From assembly GCF_002631185.1 (NCBI RefSeq), contig NZ_PDNU01000051.1:1-33466 (forward strand): a stretch of DNA of 33,466 nucleotides, read 5' to 3'. Numbering within the stretch: the stretch's first letter is position 1; each line of letters begins with the position of its first letter. This DNA comes from Teichococcus rhizosphaerae. Its GTDB lineage: Bacteria > Pseudomonadota > Alphaproteobacteria > Acetobacterales > Acetobacteraceae. The position numbers and the translations under genes were made by a program. Positions 1 to 11,030 of this stretch are shown here, piece by piece. Below the pieces are notes generated by a model. That model saw only the letters and a program-made list of their open reading frames with translations, did no database searches and was not told the DNA's origin.

Positions 1-12
1 CGGCGGCGGCTT

Positions 13-1137
13 TCAGTCCCAGCTCAGCGCGCCGCCGTTCTGGTACTCGATCACCCGGGTCTCGAAGAAGTTCTTCTCCTTCTTGAGGTCCATCACCTCG
101 GACATCCAGGGGAAGGGGTTCTCCGTTTCCGGGAACAGCGGCGAAAGCCCGAGCTGGGCGCAGCGGCGGTTGGTGATGAAGTGCATGTACTGCTCGCACA
201 GCGCGGCATTCAGGCCGAGGAAGCCGCGCGGCATGGTGTCGCGCCCATAGGCCACCTCCAGCGCGCAGGCCTCCCGCAGCATCTCGCGCACCTCCTCCGC
301 GAAGGCCTTGGTCCAGAGATGCGGGTTCTCGGCGCGGATCTGGTTGATCACGTCGATCCCGAAGTTCAGGTGGATGCTCTCGTCGCGCAGGATGTACTGG
401 TACTGCTCGGCGATGCCCACCATGCGCCCGCGCCGGCCGAGCGAGAGGATCTGCGCGAAGCCCGTGTAGAACCACATCCCCTCGAACACGACGTAGAAGG
501 CGATCAGGTCGCGCAGGAAGCCGCGGTCCTTCTCCGGCGTGCCGGTGCCGAAGGAGGGGTCCGAGAGGTTCTGCGTGTATTTCAGCGCCCAGGCCGCCTT
601 GGCGGTGATCGAGGGCACCTCGCGGTACATGTTGAACAGCTCGCCCTCCTCGAGGCCGAGGCTTTCCACGATGTACTGGAAGGTGTGGGTGTGCACCGCC
701 TCCTCGAAGGCCTGGCGCAGCAGGTACTGCCGGCATTCGGGATTGGTCAGCTGCCGGTAGACGGCGAGGACGATGTTGTTGGCGACAAGGGATTCGCTGG
801 TGGCGAAGAAGCCGAGGTTGCGCTTCACCACGCGCCGCTCCTCCTCGGTCAGCCCGTCGCGCGACTTCCACAGCGCGATGTCGGCCTGCATCGAGATCTC
901 GGTCGGCATCCAGTGGTTGTTGCAGGCGGCGAGGTACTTCTCCCACGCCCAGTGATACTTCAGCGGCAGGAGCTGGTTCACGTCGGCGCGGCAGTTGATC
1001 ATCGCCTTGTCGTCGACCGAGACGCGGCCCGCCCCCTCGGCGATGGCGCCGAGGCCGGTGGCATCGCCCTCCGCCGGGACGGCGGCGTGGCGCTGCCCGG
1101 CGGGGCCGGTGTCCCAATCGAGAGAAGTGTGGCTCAT
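13..1137 (-). CDS. nrdB: Ribonucleoside-diphosphate reductase, beta subunit (class Ic-like)
   Basis: This is the small (R2) subunit of class I ribonucleotide reductase, which makes deoxyribonucleotides with NrdA in the cytoplasm. It is 374 aa from an ATG at 1137, preceded by AAGGA ten bases upstream; a GTG ten codons earlier is a less likely start. The carboxylate/His metal ligands are visible as E115, E146, H149, E219, E253 and H256. Residue 153, where the radical tyrosine sits in class Ia, is phenylalanine within the motif [11 protein letters not shown]. The first ligand is Glu (SES) rather than Asp. From memory of the family, all these positions match Chlamydia trachomatis R2 with a constant offset of 26, which points to a class Ic Mn/Fe enzyme. 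The C-terminal Tyr365 (IEYQ) fits the subunit-docking tail. It lies 52 bp downstream of nrdA, probably in one operon. Confidence 0.96.
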   Translation of the reverse strand: MSHTSLDWDTGPAGQRHAAVPAEGDATGLGAIAEGAGRVSVDDKAMINCRADVNQLLPLKYHWAWEKYLAACNNHWMPTEISMQADIALWKSRDGLTEEERRVVKRNLGFFATSESLVANNIVLAVYRQLTNPECRQYLLRQAFEEAVHTHTFQYIVESLGLEEGELFNMYREVPSITAKAAWALKYTQNLSDPSFGTGTPEKDRGFLRDLIAFYVVFEGMWFYTGFAQILSLGRRGRMVGIAEQYQYILRDESIHLNFGIDVINQIRAENPHLWTKAFAEEVREMLREACALEVAYGRDTMPRGFLGLNAALCEQYMHFITNRRCAQLGLSPLFPETENPFPWMSEVMDLKKEKNFFETRVIEYQNGGALSWD

Positions 1138-1152
1138 GACAGGGGCGTCCTT

Positions 1153-1189
1153 ACTGGAGGGCTTCACGGGCGGGCTTCACTGGAGGGCT

Positions 1190-1204
<15 letters not shown>
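1153..1204 (-). repeat. Four tandem 13-bp repeats at the nrdA end
   Basis: Four near-identical 13-bp units run head to tail: actggagggcttc, acgggcgggcttc, actggagggcttc and actggcaggcttc. On the coding (minus) strand the first unit encodes the nrdA C-terminal codons E-A-C-Q and part of the stop. The others fill the nrdA-nrdB spacer. The 13-bp period is out of frame, so copy-number change would not extend NrdA. Confidence 0.85.
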
Positions 1205-4054
<2,850 letters not shown>

Positions 4055-4189
4055 CGATGGCGTCCTCTCGAGGCTTTCCACACGCAGCGTGGCCGCCCAA
4101 TGGGCCCGGCTGGATCGGCATGAACAATGGCGCGGCTGGCCCGCGGCTGTGCTGGCCCGCGGCGCTAGATGATGCAGCCCGGCCATCCC

Positions 4190-4205
4190 CGTCAATATGG
4201 AGTGC
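4190..4205 (-). promoter_or_regulatory. Candidate NrdR box 1
   Basis: The 16-mer CGTCAATATGGAGTGC matches the NrdR-box consensus ACACWATATNTWGTGT at 11 of 16 positions by eye. Read on the minus strand, its edge forms TTGACG, a good -35 element for nrdA, so NrdR binding would block it. No convincing -10 was found at the right spacing. Confidence 0.55.
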
Positions 4206-4220
4206 CGATAAAGGTTGTGG

Positions 4221-4236
4221 ATACTATATCTAGTCG
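4221..4236 (-). promoter_or_regulatory. Candidate NrdR box 2
   Basis: The 16-mer ATACTATATCTAGTCG matches the NrdR-box consensus at 13 of 16 positions, with perfect ACTA/TAGT arms. It lies 31 bp from box 1, about three helical turns, the arrangement typical of paired NrdR sites upstream of ribonucleotide reductase genes. The nrdR gene itself is not in the window. Confidence 0.7.
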
Positions 4237-4266
4237 GCGGCTGTGGTGCCAATGCCGCGAGCCCCT

Positions 4267-4296
4267 CCGCCGCCGGGGCCAGCGCCCGGGCGGCGG
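4267..4296 (-). terminator. Possible hairpin terminator of the MFS gene
   Basis: The arms CCGCCGCC (4267-4274) and GGCGGCGG (4289-4296) can form an 8-bp GC stem about 25 bp past the MFS stop codon. No U-tract follows, so this is only terminator-like. A second small palindrome, CGGGCGCGCCCG, lies at 4306-4317. Confidence 0.35.
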
Positions 4297-4320
4297 GAGC
4301 CGAATCGGGCGCGCCCGGCC

Positions 4321-5541
4321 CTAGGGCGCGGCCGCGCGGCGCGGGGCGGCGGCCAGGGCGGCCACCGCCAGCAGCAGCGGCAGGAAGGACAGCCAGAGCA
4401 CCATGTCCCACCCATAGGAGGTGAGCAGGCTGCCCGACAGGAAGGAGCCGAACACCATGGTGCCGAAGACGATGAAGTCGTTGAAGGACTGCACGCGCGC
4501 CCGCTCCTCGGGGCGGTGGCATTCCAGCACCATGGCCGAGGCGCCGACGAAGCCGAAGTTCCAGCCGAGGCCGAGCAGGATCAGGGTCAGCCAGAAATGG
4601 CCCACCTCGACGCCCGTCAGCCCGACCGCGGCGGAGGCGGCGGTCAGGGCGAGCCCCGCCATCACCACCCGCGGCGCGCCGAAGCGCGTGATCAGCCGGC
4701 CGGTGAAGAAGCTCGGCCCATACATCGCGATGACGTGCCATTGCAGCCCGAGATTGGAGGCCTCCTGCGGCAGGCCGCACATCTGCATGGCGAGCGGCGC
4801 CGCCGTCATGAGGAAGTTCATCAGCAGGTAGGAGACCACGCCGCAAATCACGGCGGTGACGAAGCGCGGCTGGCGCGCGATGACGCCGAGCGGCCGGCCA
4901 CGGGACGCCTCCGCCGCCGTCGGCCTCGGCAGCCGCACGCCCAGCAGGATGAAGGCCGACAGGGCGGCGACCGCGGCCTGCGCCACGAAGGTGGCCGCGA
5001 ACACGTGCGGCAGCCAGAGGTCCATGGTGTGGGTGACGAGCTGCGGCCCGATGACGCCCGCGAACACCCCGCCCGCCATCACCGCAGAGAGGGCGCGCGG
5101 CCGCCGCTCGGGCGGCGCGCAATCGGCCGCCGCGAAGCGGAAGGACAGCACCACGGCGGCATAGGCGCCGCCCAGGAAGGTCGCCAGGCAGAACAGCCAG
5201 AAGGAGCCGAGCACCACCGCCAGCGAGGCGAGCAGCCCGGCCAGCACCCCGCCGCCCGTGCCCGCGAGAAAGGCCGCGCGGCGGCCATGGCGCTGCGCGA
5301 CCATGCCGGCGGGCAGGGTGCAGGCGGCCATGCCCACCACGAAGATGGAGATGGGCAGGGTGGCCAGCGCCTTGTCGGGGGCCAGCATGTTTCCGGTGAT
5401 GGCGCCCGTCGCGTAGATGACGGTGGTGTTCGCCCCGGCCAGCGCCTGCGCGACGGCGAGCCGCAGGACGTTGCCGCGCTCATGGCGGTAGATCTCGGCG
5501 GCCGGCAGGTCCCGGGCCGTACCGGCGGTGGCTTCTGACAT
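4321..5541 (-). CDS. Major facilitator superfamily transporter
   Basis: This is a 406-aa inner-membrane protein with about 12 hydrophobic segments, typical of an MFS permease. The start is ATG 5541, with GAGGA five bases upstream. The loop after the second hydrophobic segment contains AQRHGRRAAF, resembling the MFS signature between TM2 and TM3, and a second basic RFGAPR loop lies after mid-protein. Substrate cannot be told from sequence. It is transcribed divergently from an AraC-type regulator across a 156-bp gap. That arrangement is common for drug or metabolite exporters controlled by their neighbour, such as E. coli nimT/nimR. This suggests an efflux role, but that is inference. The frame is open further upstream, but nothing there is recognisable. 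Confidence 0.88.
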   Translation of the reverse strand: MSEATAGTARDLPAAEIYRHERGNVLRLAVAQALAGANTTVIYATGAITGNMLAPDKALATLPISIFVVGMAACTLPAGMVAQRHGRRAAFLAGTGGGVLAGLLASLAVVLGSFWLFCLATFLGGAYAAVVLSFRFAAADCAPPERRPRALSAVMAGGVFAGVIGPQLVTHTMDLWLPHVFAATFVAQAAVAALSAFILLGVRLPRPTAAEASRGRPLGVIARQPRFVTAVICGVVSYLLMNFLMTAAPLAMQMCGLPQEASNLGLQWHVIAMYGPSFFTGRLITRFGAPRVVMAGLALTAASAAVGLTGVEVGHFWLTLILLGLGWNFGFVGASAMVLECHRPEERARVQSFNDFIVFGTMVFGSFLSGSLLTSYGWDMVLWLSFLPLLLAVAALAAAPRRAAAP

Positions 5542-5640
5542 GGAGTTCCTCAGGCGGGTGGCATCGGGGAGCCGGCGCGTGTCGCGCGGAGAGGGGCGCC
5601 GGCGCGGGCGCGGGCGCAGCTTAGCGCGCCCGGCGCTGGC

Positions 5641-5697
5641 GATCTTTCGATGGAGCGCCAATTCATATAAAATAACGGACAGAATGAGCGCCGCCGC
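5641..5697. promoter_or_regulatory. Divergent MFS/AraC promoter region
   Basis: An AT-rich patch with TATAAAAT at 5666-5673 stands out in otherwise very GC-rich DNA between two divergent starts and is a likely -10 region. No good -35 was found, which would fit activator-dependent transcription. The regulator's own ribosome site is weak. A five-codon ORF (ATG 5684) ends in an ATGA overlap with the regulator's start. Confidence 0.45.
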
Positions 5698-6528
5698 ATG
5701 AGCTGGGAGACGATCACCGCGCCAGCCGGCCTGGCCCCGCCCCGGCCGATGACGGTGCGCGTCCAGTCCATCCCGCCCCGCCACCACTTCGCCGAGCACG
5801 TCCATCCCTGGCACCAGCTGGCCTATGCCATCTCCGGCGTGCTGACCGTGGCCGTGGAGGGCCGCTCCTTCGTCATCTCGCCCGAGCAGGCGGTGTGGCT
5901 GCCCACCGGCCTCGCGCACCGCGTGGGCTCGCTGCTCGGCGCCGAGTTCCGCAGCCTGTGGATCGCCGAGGAGGCGGGGGCCGGCCTGCCGGGCAGCCCC
6001 ACCGTCTTCACCGTCCCGCCCCTGCTGCGGGCCCTGATCGTCGAGGCGGCGGCGATCGAGGGGGAGGCGGGCGCGGAGGACTATGCGGGGCGCGTGACCG
6101 CGCTGATCCTGGACCAGCTGCGGCGCGCGAGGCCGCTCCGGGCGGCGCTGCCCTGGCCCCGCGGCGGGCCGCTGGCCCGGCTGTGCGAGGCCCTCCACGC
6201 CGATCCCGCCGATCCGCGCGGCTCGGAGGCGTGGGGCCGGGAGCTCGGCATGTCCGGCCGGACCCTGGCGCGGCGCTTCGAGGCGGAGCTGGGCATGAGC
6301 CTGCGCTCCTGGCGGCGGCGCCTGCGGATGTTCAAGGCCGTGGAGCTGCTGGGCGGCGGCCGGGGCGTCACGCAAACGGCGCTGGAGCTCGGCTACGGCT
6401 CGGCCTCGGCCTTCATCTATGCCTTCCGCGCCGACATGGGCTGCGGCCCGCAGACCTACATGCGCGGCGGCGGCGCCGGGCCGGCCGGGGATGCCCGCAG
6501 GACCAGAAGCCCGGAGCACCCGGAGTGA
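5698..6528 (+). CDS. AraC-family transcriptional regulator with N-terminal cupin
   Basis: This is a 276-aa DNA-binding regulator. The N-terminal half looks like an AraC-type cupin sensor: HHFAEHVHPWHQLAYAISG around residues 22-42, then VWLPTGLAHRV. The C-terminal ~110 residues hold the double helix-turn-helix: ELGMSGRTLARRFEAELG, then TQTALELGYGSASAFIYAFR. This cupin-plus-HTH layout resembles E. coli NimR/YeaM-type regulators of adjacent efflux genes. It is divergent from the MFS gene and probably controls it; the inducer is unknown. The ATG at 5698 has no strong Shine-Dalgarno. It ends 34 bp from the convergent rhamnan-synthesis-like gene. Confidence 0.92.
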   Translation: MSWETITAPAGLAPPRPMTVRVQSIPPRHHFAEHVHPWHQLAYAISGVLTVAVEGRSFVISPEQAVWLPTGLAHRVGSLLGAEFRSLWIAEEAGAGLPGSPTVFTVPPLLRALIVEAAAIEGEAGAEDYAGRVTALILDQLRRARPLRAALPWPRGGPLARLCEALHADPADPRGSEAWGRELGMSGRTLARRFEAELGMSLRSWRRRLRMFKAVELLGGGRGVTQTALELGYGSASAFIYAFRADMGCGPQTYMRGGGAGPAGDARRTRSPEHPE

Positions 6529-6562
6529 GCCAGGACGAAGGGGAAATGCCCGGGACCGCCGC

Positions 6563-7666
6563 TCAGGACAGCGGATAGCGCGGCAGGATGGGGCTCTTGA
6601 TCCACGCGCTGAACGCGTCCGCGCATTCCAGGCGCTTGCGGTTGTTCTCCAGGATCCGCAGCAGCGCGGGCGACGGCTCCACCTCGGTGCTGTGGAAATC
6701 GTCGATGCGGCCGAGCGGGCCGCCCGCGGTGAGGCGGACGACGCTTTCCCGGACATGGGACGCCATCTCCTGCCGCGTCCGCGCCTGGCGGACCTCCCCG
6801 GGGCGGGCCAGCAGCTCGGGGCGGGCCACCTTCATCCAGTCATGGCCCGACAGCTCGCAGACGATGGCGTAGAGCCGCTCGACCGCGTGCGCGAGCGTCG
6901 CGTCCTCCTGCCCGGTCTCGGCGGGGAAGTCGTCGAACCGGAGGTCCAGGTCCAGCAGCGGCCGGAGCGCCGCGCTCCGGGCCCAGAACATGGAGCCGGA
7001 GGGGAAGTCGAGGGGATGGTCCGGAGACAGCGCGTAGCCCAGCCGCCGGGCCAGCGCCTGGGCCCCGGGGAGGTTGTTGTCCCAGGTGAGCCACCGCCGG
7101 ATGTACTCGTAGTGCTGCGGGAAGATCATGCCGATGCCGGGGAAGTCCTGGAAGATCCCCAGCATGTCCTGGACCTGCTCGCGCGACCCGCTCAGCGTCT
7201 CGTACAGGTAGGTCCGCCAGCTCTCCAGCCGCCGGTTGTGCGTGGACTTCTTGGAGTGCAGGTGCAGGACGAACTCGTACCGCTCATGGACGTCGCGGAA
7301 GCCCACGATCTTCGGCGCGATGTCGCGGCCGCGATTGGGCATGAGGCGGATCTCGGCGCGCCCGGGCCGGTAATGGGCGAAGATCTGGCCGATCCGCTCC
7401 TGCTTCAGCGGCGTGTCCGTCGAGATGAAGGCGTCCGTGCCGGGGGGGAGGTTGTTGACGTAGGAGAGGACCTCGTAGGCCAGCTCGTCATGGAAGAGAT
7501 GGATGACGGCGCAGGCGGAGAACCGCCTTCCATAGGAGGAGGGCAGGAAGGGAAGGGGCAGGGCCAGGGACGGGTCGGGGCGGCGCTCCGGGGCCGCTGC
7601 CTGTGGCTGATGGGTACCGCTCACGCTCTCCGCTCCTGCCGCCGCGCCATTGTCGTTCACCTGCAA
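6563..7666 (-). CDS. Rhamnan synthesis protein F-like (RgpF family)
   Basis: This protein of about 367 aa belongs to the family found in rhamnose-containing polysaccharide clusters. Visible family motifs are ACAVIHLFHDEL (about residue 51), MPNRGRDIAP (109-118) and LHLHSKKS (134-141). The family is thought to act as glycosyltransferases or accessory proteins in rhamnan or O-antigen assembly; the exact reaction is not settled. There is no ATG near the N-terminus. The likely start is TTG 7666, with GGGGAGGA eleven bases upstream, or GTG two codons later. The first ~45 residues are low complexity and not part of the conserved domain. It lies 79 bp downstream of the large multi-domain transferase, on the same strand, so the two probably share a transcript. 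Confidence 0.85.
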   Translation of the reverse strand: MQVNDNGAAAGAESVSGTHQPQAAAPERRPDPSLALPLPFLPSSYGRRFSACAVIHLFHDELAYEVLSYVNNLPPGTDAFISTDTPLKQERIGQIFAHYRPGRAEIRLMPNRGRDIAPKIVGFRDVHERYEFVLHLHSKKSTHNRRLESWRTYLYETLSGSREQVQDMLGIFQDFPGIGMIFPQHYEYIRRWLTWDNNLPGAQALARRLGYALSPDHPLDFPSGSMFWARSAALRPLLDLDLRFDDFPAETGQEDATLAHAVERLYAIVCELSGHDWMKVARPELLARPGEVRQARTRQEMASHVRESVVRLTAGGPLGRIDDFHSTEVEPSPALLRILENNRKRLECADAFSAWIKSPILPRYPLS

Positions 7667-7745
7667 GGGCGAGGCCGTCCTCCCCGCCCGGATGTCGCCG
7701 TCCCGGGCATGCCGGCCCGGTGCTCCCGCCTGACCGGGAGCCGCC

Positions 7746-10700
7746 CTAGGGCTTGCGCGCCTCGCCGATGAGATGCGTGATCTCGAGGAGCGTCGCCGCG
7801 AAGGAGGCGGCGGAGCAGTCCTTCGCCACCCGGATGAGGGCCTTGTCGCGCAGCCCGGACCAGAGTTCCGCGCTGGTATAGGCGGCGTGGCAGTGGCGGG
7901 CGAAGGCGCCGGCCTCGGAGCTCGCCAGCAGCTCCTCCCCCGAGGTCCAGCCGAGCTGCGAGGCGATCAGCTCCGTGGTCACCATCGGCACGCCGAAGGC
8001 GGCCGCCTGATGCGCCTTGTGGGGGATGCCCGCCGCGAAGCGGGTGGGGGCCACGACCAGCCTCGCCTTCTCGAAGACCGGCTTCAGCGCGCCCACGGGG
8101 CCGATGAGCTGCAGGCTGTCGCCATCCATGGCCTGGATGGAGGGGGCGCGCACCAGCCCCGCCACCTTCAGCCGGACATCCTCGTCGCCGAGCAGGGCGC
8201 GAAGCTCGGGCAGCACCTCCCGCGCGAACCAGCGGACGGAATCCGCGTTGGGCGAATCGTCGGCGTGGATGGCGCCGAGGAAGAGGATGTCCGTCCGCGT
8301 GTCGAAGGGCGAGGAGGTCGGGTCGGTCTCGACCATGTGGCCGAGCACCCTGACGTTCCGGATGCCGTTCTCCGTCATGACGCCGCGCTCGGCCTCGGAC
8401 ACGGAAAGCACGAGGTCGCAGTCCCGGGCGAGGGCCAGCTCCTCCTGCACCAGCTTGCGCTGCGCGGCCGGCGAGAGGGGCGCGCCCTCCAGCGCCTTCT
8501 TCAGGATCTCGCGCTTGGCGAACAGCGCCTCCGCGTCGTAGATCAGCTTCGCGGCGCCGAGCAGGCCGGGCTCCCGGTCGAGCAGCTTGCGCAGCCGCTC
8601 CATGTTGTGCGGCCGGGTGACGAAGACGCCGTCGAAGGAATCGCGGCGCCGCGCCAGGAAGTCGCGCAGCTCCACGCCCTCCGCATGCGGCAGCACGATC
8701 TCGATCTCGAGCGGCAGCGCCTTCCACACCTCCGGCCAGGATTCCGGCTGGCCCGCGGTCGGGTAGAGGGTGACCTGCACGCCCTGCGCGTGCAGCTCCC
8801 GCAGGATCTCGGCGGCGCGGGGAAAGCCCGAGCCGAGCCAGGACTTCGGGACCTGGTCCTCGATGAAGAGCAGGCGCGGCCGGGCCGAGCGGTGCTGGCG
8901 CGCGCGCAGGATGTTGTCCGTGTGCGGCGGCTGCTGCCGCGCCAGCCACTCCGCGTGGCGGTCGCGGAAGGTCTGCAGGTTGCGCTCCTGCAATTGCAGC
9001 GCGTCGCCTACCTTTCCGGAGCTCGCGAACTCGAAATGGTGGATGACGACCTTCGGGTTGTAGACGACCCGGAGGTTCTCCTTCCACACCCGGACGCAGT
9101 AGTCCGTCTCCTCGTAATAGGCGGGCACATAGGCCTCGTCGAGGCGCCCCATGCGCTCGAACAGGGCGCGGGGCGTCAGCAGGAAGGCGCCGGAGCAGTA
9201 GTCCACGTCGCGCTGGAACATGAACTCCGCATCGTCGGGCCTGCGGCCGCGCCCATAGCCGAGGCAGCTGCCATCCGCCCAGATGATCGAGCCCGCTTCC
9301 TGCAGCAGCCCGTCCGGCAGGATGATGCGGCCGCCGACCGCGCCCACCGTGCTGTCCTCGTCCAGCGTGCGGACGGCGGCCTCGAGGGCGCCGGGGGTCA
9401 GCTGCGCGTCGTTGTTGAGCAGCAGGATGTGCCGCCCGGTGGCGCGCGCGGCGGCCGCGTTCACCCCGCGCAGGAAGTGCAGGTTGCTGTCGTTCTTGAT
9501 GATCTCGGCGCCCTCGATCCGGTCGAGCAGCGCGTGCGTCTTGTCGCGGGAATCGTTGTCGAGGATGATCGTCTCGATCGAGACCGGGCTGTGCTCCAGG
9601 CATTCCCGGATCGAGGCCAGGCAGGAATAGGTCATCTCCGCCTGGTTGTAGAGCACCAGGATGATCGAGACGTCCGGCTCCCGGGCGCGCGGCAGCCTCA
9701 GTGTGGTGCCGGAGTTCAGGAAGGCGTCCAGCCGGCTCATCATCATGCTGCGCGTGGCGTCGCGCAGGGCGGCGTTGTGGAGCGGCGGCGCCTCCGCCGG
9801 GGCTGGCTGCGCGATGGCGGGATGCGCGATCTCGGCCGGCGCCGCCGCGAGGCGCGGCCTCCTGTCGGCGAGGTAGCGCTTCACCAGCCGCCCCGTGACG
9901 CGCAACGGGCGGGTCACGCGCCAGGAGGTGGAGCGGTGCAGGTCCTCCACCATGCGCGTCAGCTCGGCGCGCTGGCGCCGCGTCTCGGCCAGGATCGCAT
10001 CGCGCTCGGCGATGGCCTGCGTCAGCCGCTCCGCTTCCGCCTTGCCCTCGGCGACCGCCCGCTCGAGCGCGCCCTGCTGGCGGCGCTCCTCCTCGATGCG
10101 GCCGCGGGCTTCCGCCGCCTGCCGCTGCTGCTCCTCCTGCGCGCTGGCGAGCTGCTCCTGCGCGCTGGCGAGCTGCTCCTGCGCGCCGGCGAGCAGCGCC
10201 TGGGTGCCTTCCAGATGGCCCTTTACCGCGGCGAGCTCGGCCTCGAGGTGGTGGTGGTAGCCTTCGAGCCGCGCATTCTCCTGGCGCAGCGCCATGATCT
10301 GCGTGGCGAGCTCGAAGGGCCGGCCCCGCGCGGCGAACAGGGCGCGCGTGTTCCAGGCGGCCTTCTCGTCCTTGGCGCTCTCGAAGAAGGCCATGACCTC
10401 GGGCGGCAGGTTCTTGCCGACGCCGAGCACGCCGAGCCCGTTGCTGTGCGTGAACTCGAAGGACGGATGCTCGGCGGACAGCTCCTGCCAGAGCTTCCAG
10501 ACGCCGAAGCCCCGCTCGCGCACCTGCGTGTCGTGGAACAGCACCACCGCCCGGTCCGACAGCATGTCGAGCCATGTCAGGTAGTCGTGCTTGACGGCCT
10601 CGTAGCTGTGCATGCCGTCGATGTGCAGCACATCGACCGATTGCGGCATGAAGTGCGAGACCGCTTCATCGAAGGTGAGGCGGAGCAGGGTGGCGAAGCC

Positions 10701-11030
10701 GCCGTAATGGCCTTCGATGAACGCCTTCAGGTCGGTGAAGATCTCCTCGCCGTAATGGCCGGCATGCTCGTCGCCCTGCCAGGTGTCGACGGCGAAGGCG
10801 CGCGTCGGCGCGCGCGTGGCCTCGATGGACTGGCAGAAGGCGGAGAAGGAGTTGCCGCTATGCGTGCCGAGTTCCACCAGCAGGCGCGGCCGCGCGGCCT
10901 TGACCAGCCAGAAGGCGAAGGGGAGATGGCCGGCCCACGGCCCCGGCATCACCAGCCGGCGGGGCTCCCAGTCGATCTCCTCGCCAAAGGGCGCCTCGCC
11001 GAGCTGCAACGAGTGTTTCGGGGGCGCCAT
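7746..11030 (-). CDS. Multidomain methyltransferase / GT2 / GT4-like glycosyltransferase
   Basis: This is a 1094-aa fusion. Residues 48-205 form a class I SAM-methyltransferase-like domain (LLVELGTHSGNSF, VDVLHIDGMHSYEAV, VVLFHDTQV). Residues 240-365 are a long Gln/Glu/Ala-rich coiled coil. After STSWRVTRPLR and a Pro/Ala linker, residues 454-690 form a GT2 domain of the rhamnosyltransferase type (SIILVLYNQAEMT, ILDNDSRD, LLLNNDAQL, YYEETDYCVRVW). Residues 718-1090 look like a GT-B/GT4-type transferase (DILFLGAIHADDSPNADSV, RLVVAPTRFAAGIPHKAHQAAAFGVP). ATG 11030 has AAGGAG eight bases upstream; the open frame before it has no domain. It probably builds and methylates a surface glycan, perhaps with chain-length measurement by the coiled coil (inference). 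The neighbouring RgpF-like protein supports a rhamnose-containing product. Confidence 0.9.
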   Translation of the reverse strand: MAPPKHSLQLGEAPFGEEIDWEPRRLVMPGPWAGHLPFAFWLVKAARPRLLVELGTHSGNSFSAFCQSIEATRAPTRAFAVDTWQGDEHAGHYGEEIFTDLKAFIEGHYGGFATLLRLTFDEAVSHFMPQSVDVLHIDGMHSYEAVKHDYLTWLDMLSDRAVVLFHDTQVRERGFGVWKLWQELSAEHPSFEFTHSNGLGVLGVGKNLPPEVMAFFESAKDEKAAWNTRALFAARGRPFELATQIMALRQENARLEGYHHHLEAELAAVKGHLEGTQALLAGAQEQLASAQEQLASAQEEQQRQAAEARGRIEEERRQQGALERAVAEGKAEAERLTQAIAERDAILAETRRQRAELTRMVEDLHRSTSWRVTRPLRVTGRLVKRYLADRRPRLAAAPAEIAHPAIAQPAPAEAPPLHNAALRDATRSMMMSRLDAFLNSGTTLRLPRAREPDVSIILVLYNQAEMTYSCLASIRECLEHSPVSIETIILDNDSRDKTHALLDRIEGAEIIKNDSNLHFLRGVNAAAARATGRHILLLNNDAQLTPGALEAAVRTLDEDSTVGAVGGRIILPDGLLQEAGSIIWADGSCLGYGRGRRPDDAEFMFQRDVDYCSGAFLLTPRALFERMGRLDEAYVPAYYEETDYCVRVWKENLRVVYNPKVVIHHFEFASSGKVGDALQLQERNLQTFRDRHAEWLARQQPPHTDNILRARQHRSARPRLLFIEDQVPKSWLGSGFPRAAEILRELHAQGVQVTLYPTAGQPESWPEVWKALPLEIEIVLPHAEGVELRDFLARRRDSFDGVFVTRPHNMERLRKLLDREPGLLGAAKLIYDAEALFAKREILKKALEGAPLSPAAQRKLVQEELALARDCDLVLSVSEAERGVMTENGIRNVRVLGHMVETDPTSSPFDTRTDILFLGAIHADDSPNADSVRWFAREVLPELRALLGDEDVRLKVAGLVRAPSIQAMDGDSLQLIGPVGALKPVFEKARLVVAPTRFAAGIPHKAHQAAAFGVPMVTTELIASQLGWTSGEELLASSEAGAFARHCHAAYTSAELWSGLRDKALIRVAKDCSAASFAATLLEITHLIGEARKP
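10134..10196 (-). repeat. Three 21-bp tandem repeats in the coiled-coil region
   Basis: Three direct copies of ctcctgcgcgctggcgagctg occur; the first two are identical and the third differs at three positions. They encode AQEQLAS heptads on the minus strand. The 7-residue period matches the coiled-coil heptad, so copy number could change coil length without a frameshift. Confidence 0.9.

Noticed and set aside
4055-5122. Upstream extension of the nrdA frame to about 1310 codons
   Set aside because: It crosses the NrdR-box promoter region and the MFS gene in another frame, without recognisable sequence. ATG 4054 has a good ribosome site.
10134-10196. Possible CRISPR-like direct repeats
   Set aside because: The copies are contiguous with no spacers and encode coiled-coil heptads in frame.
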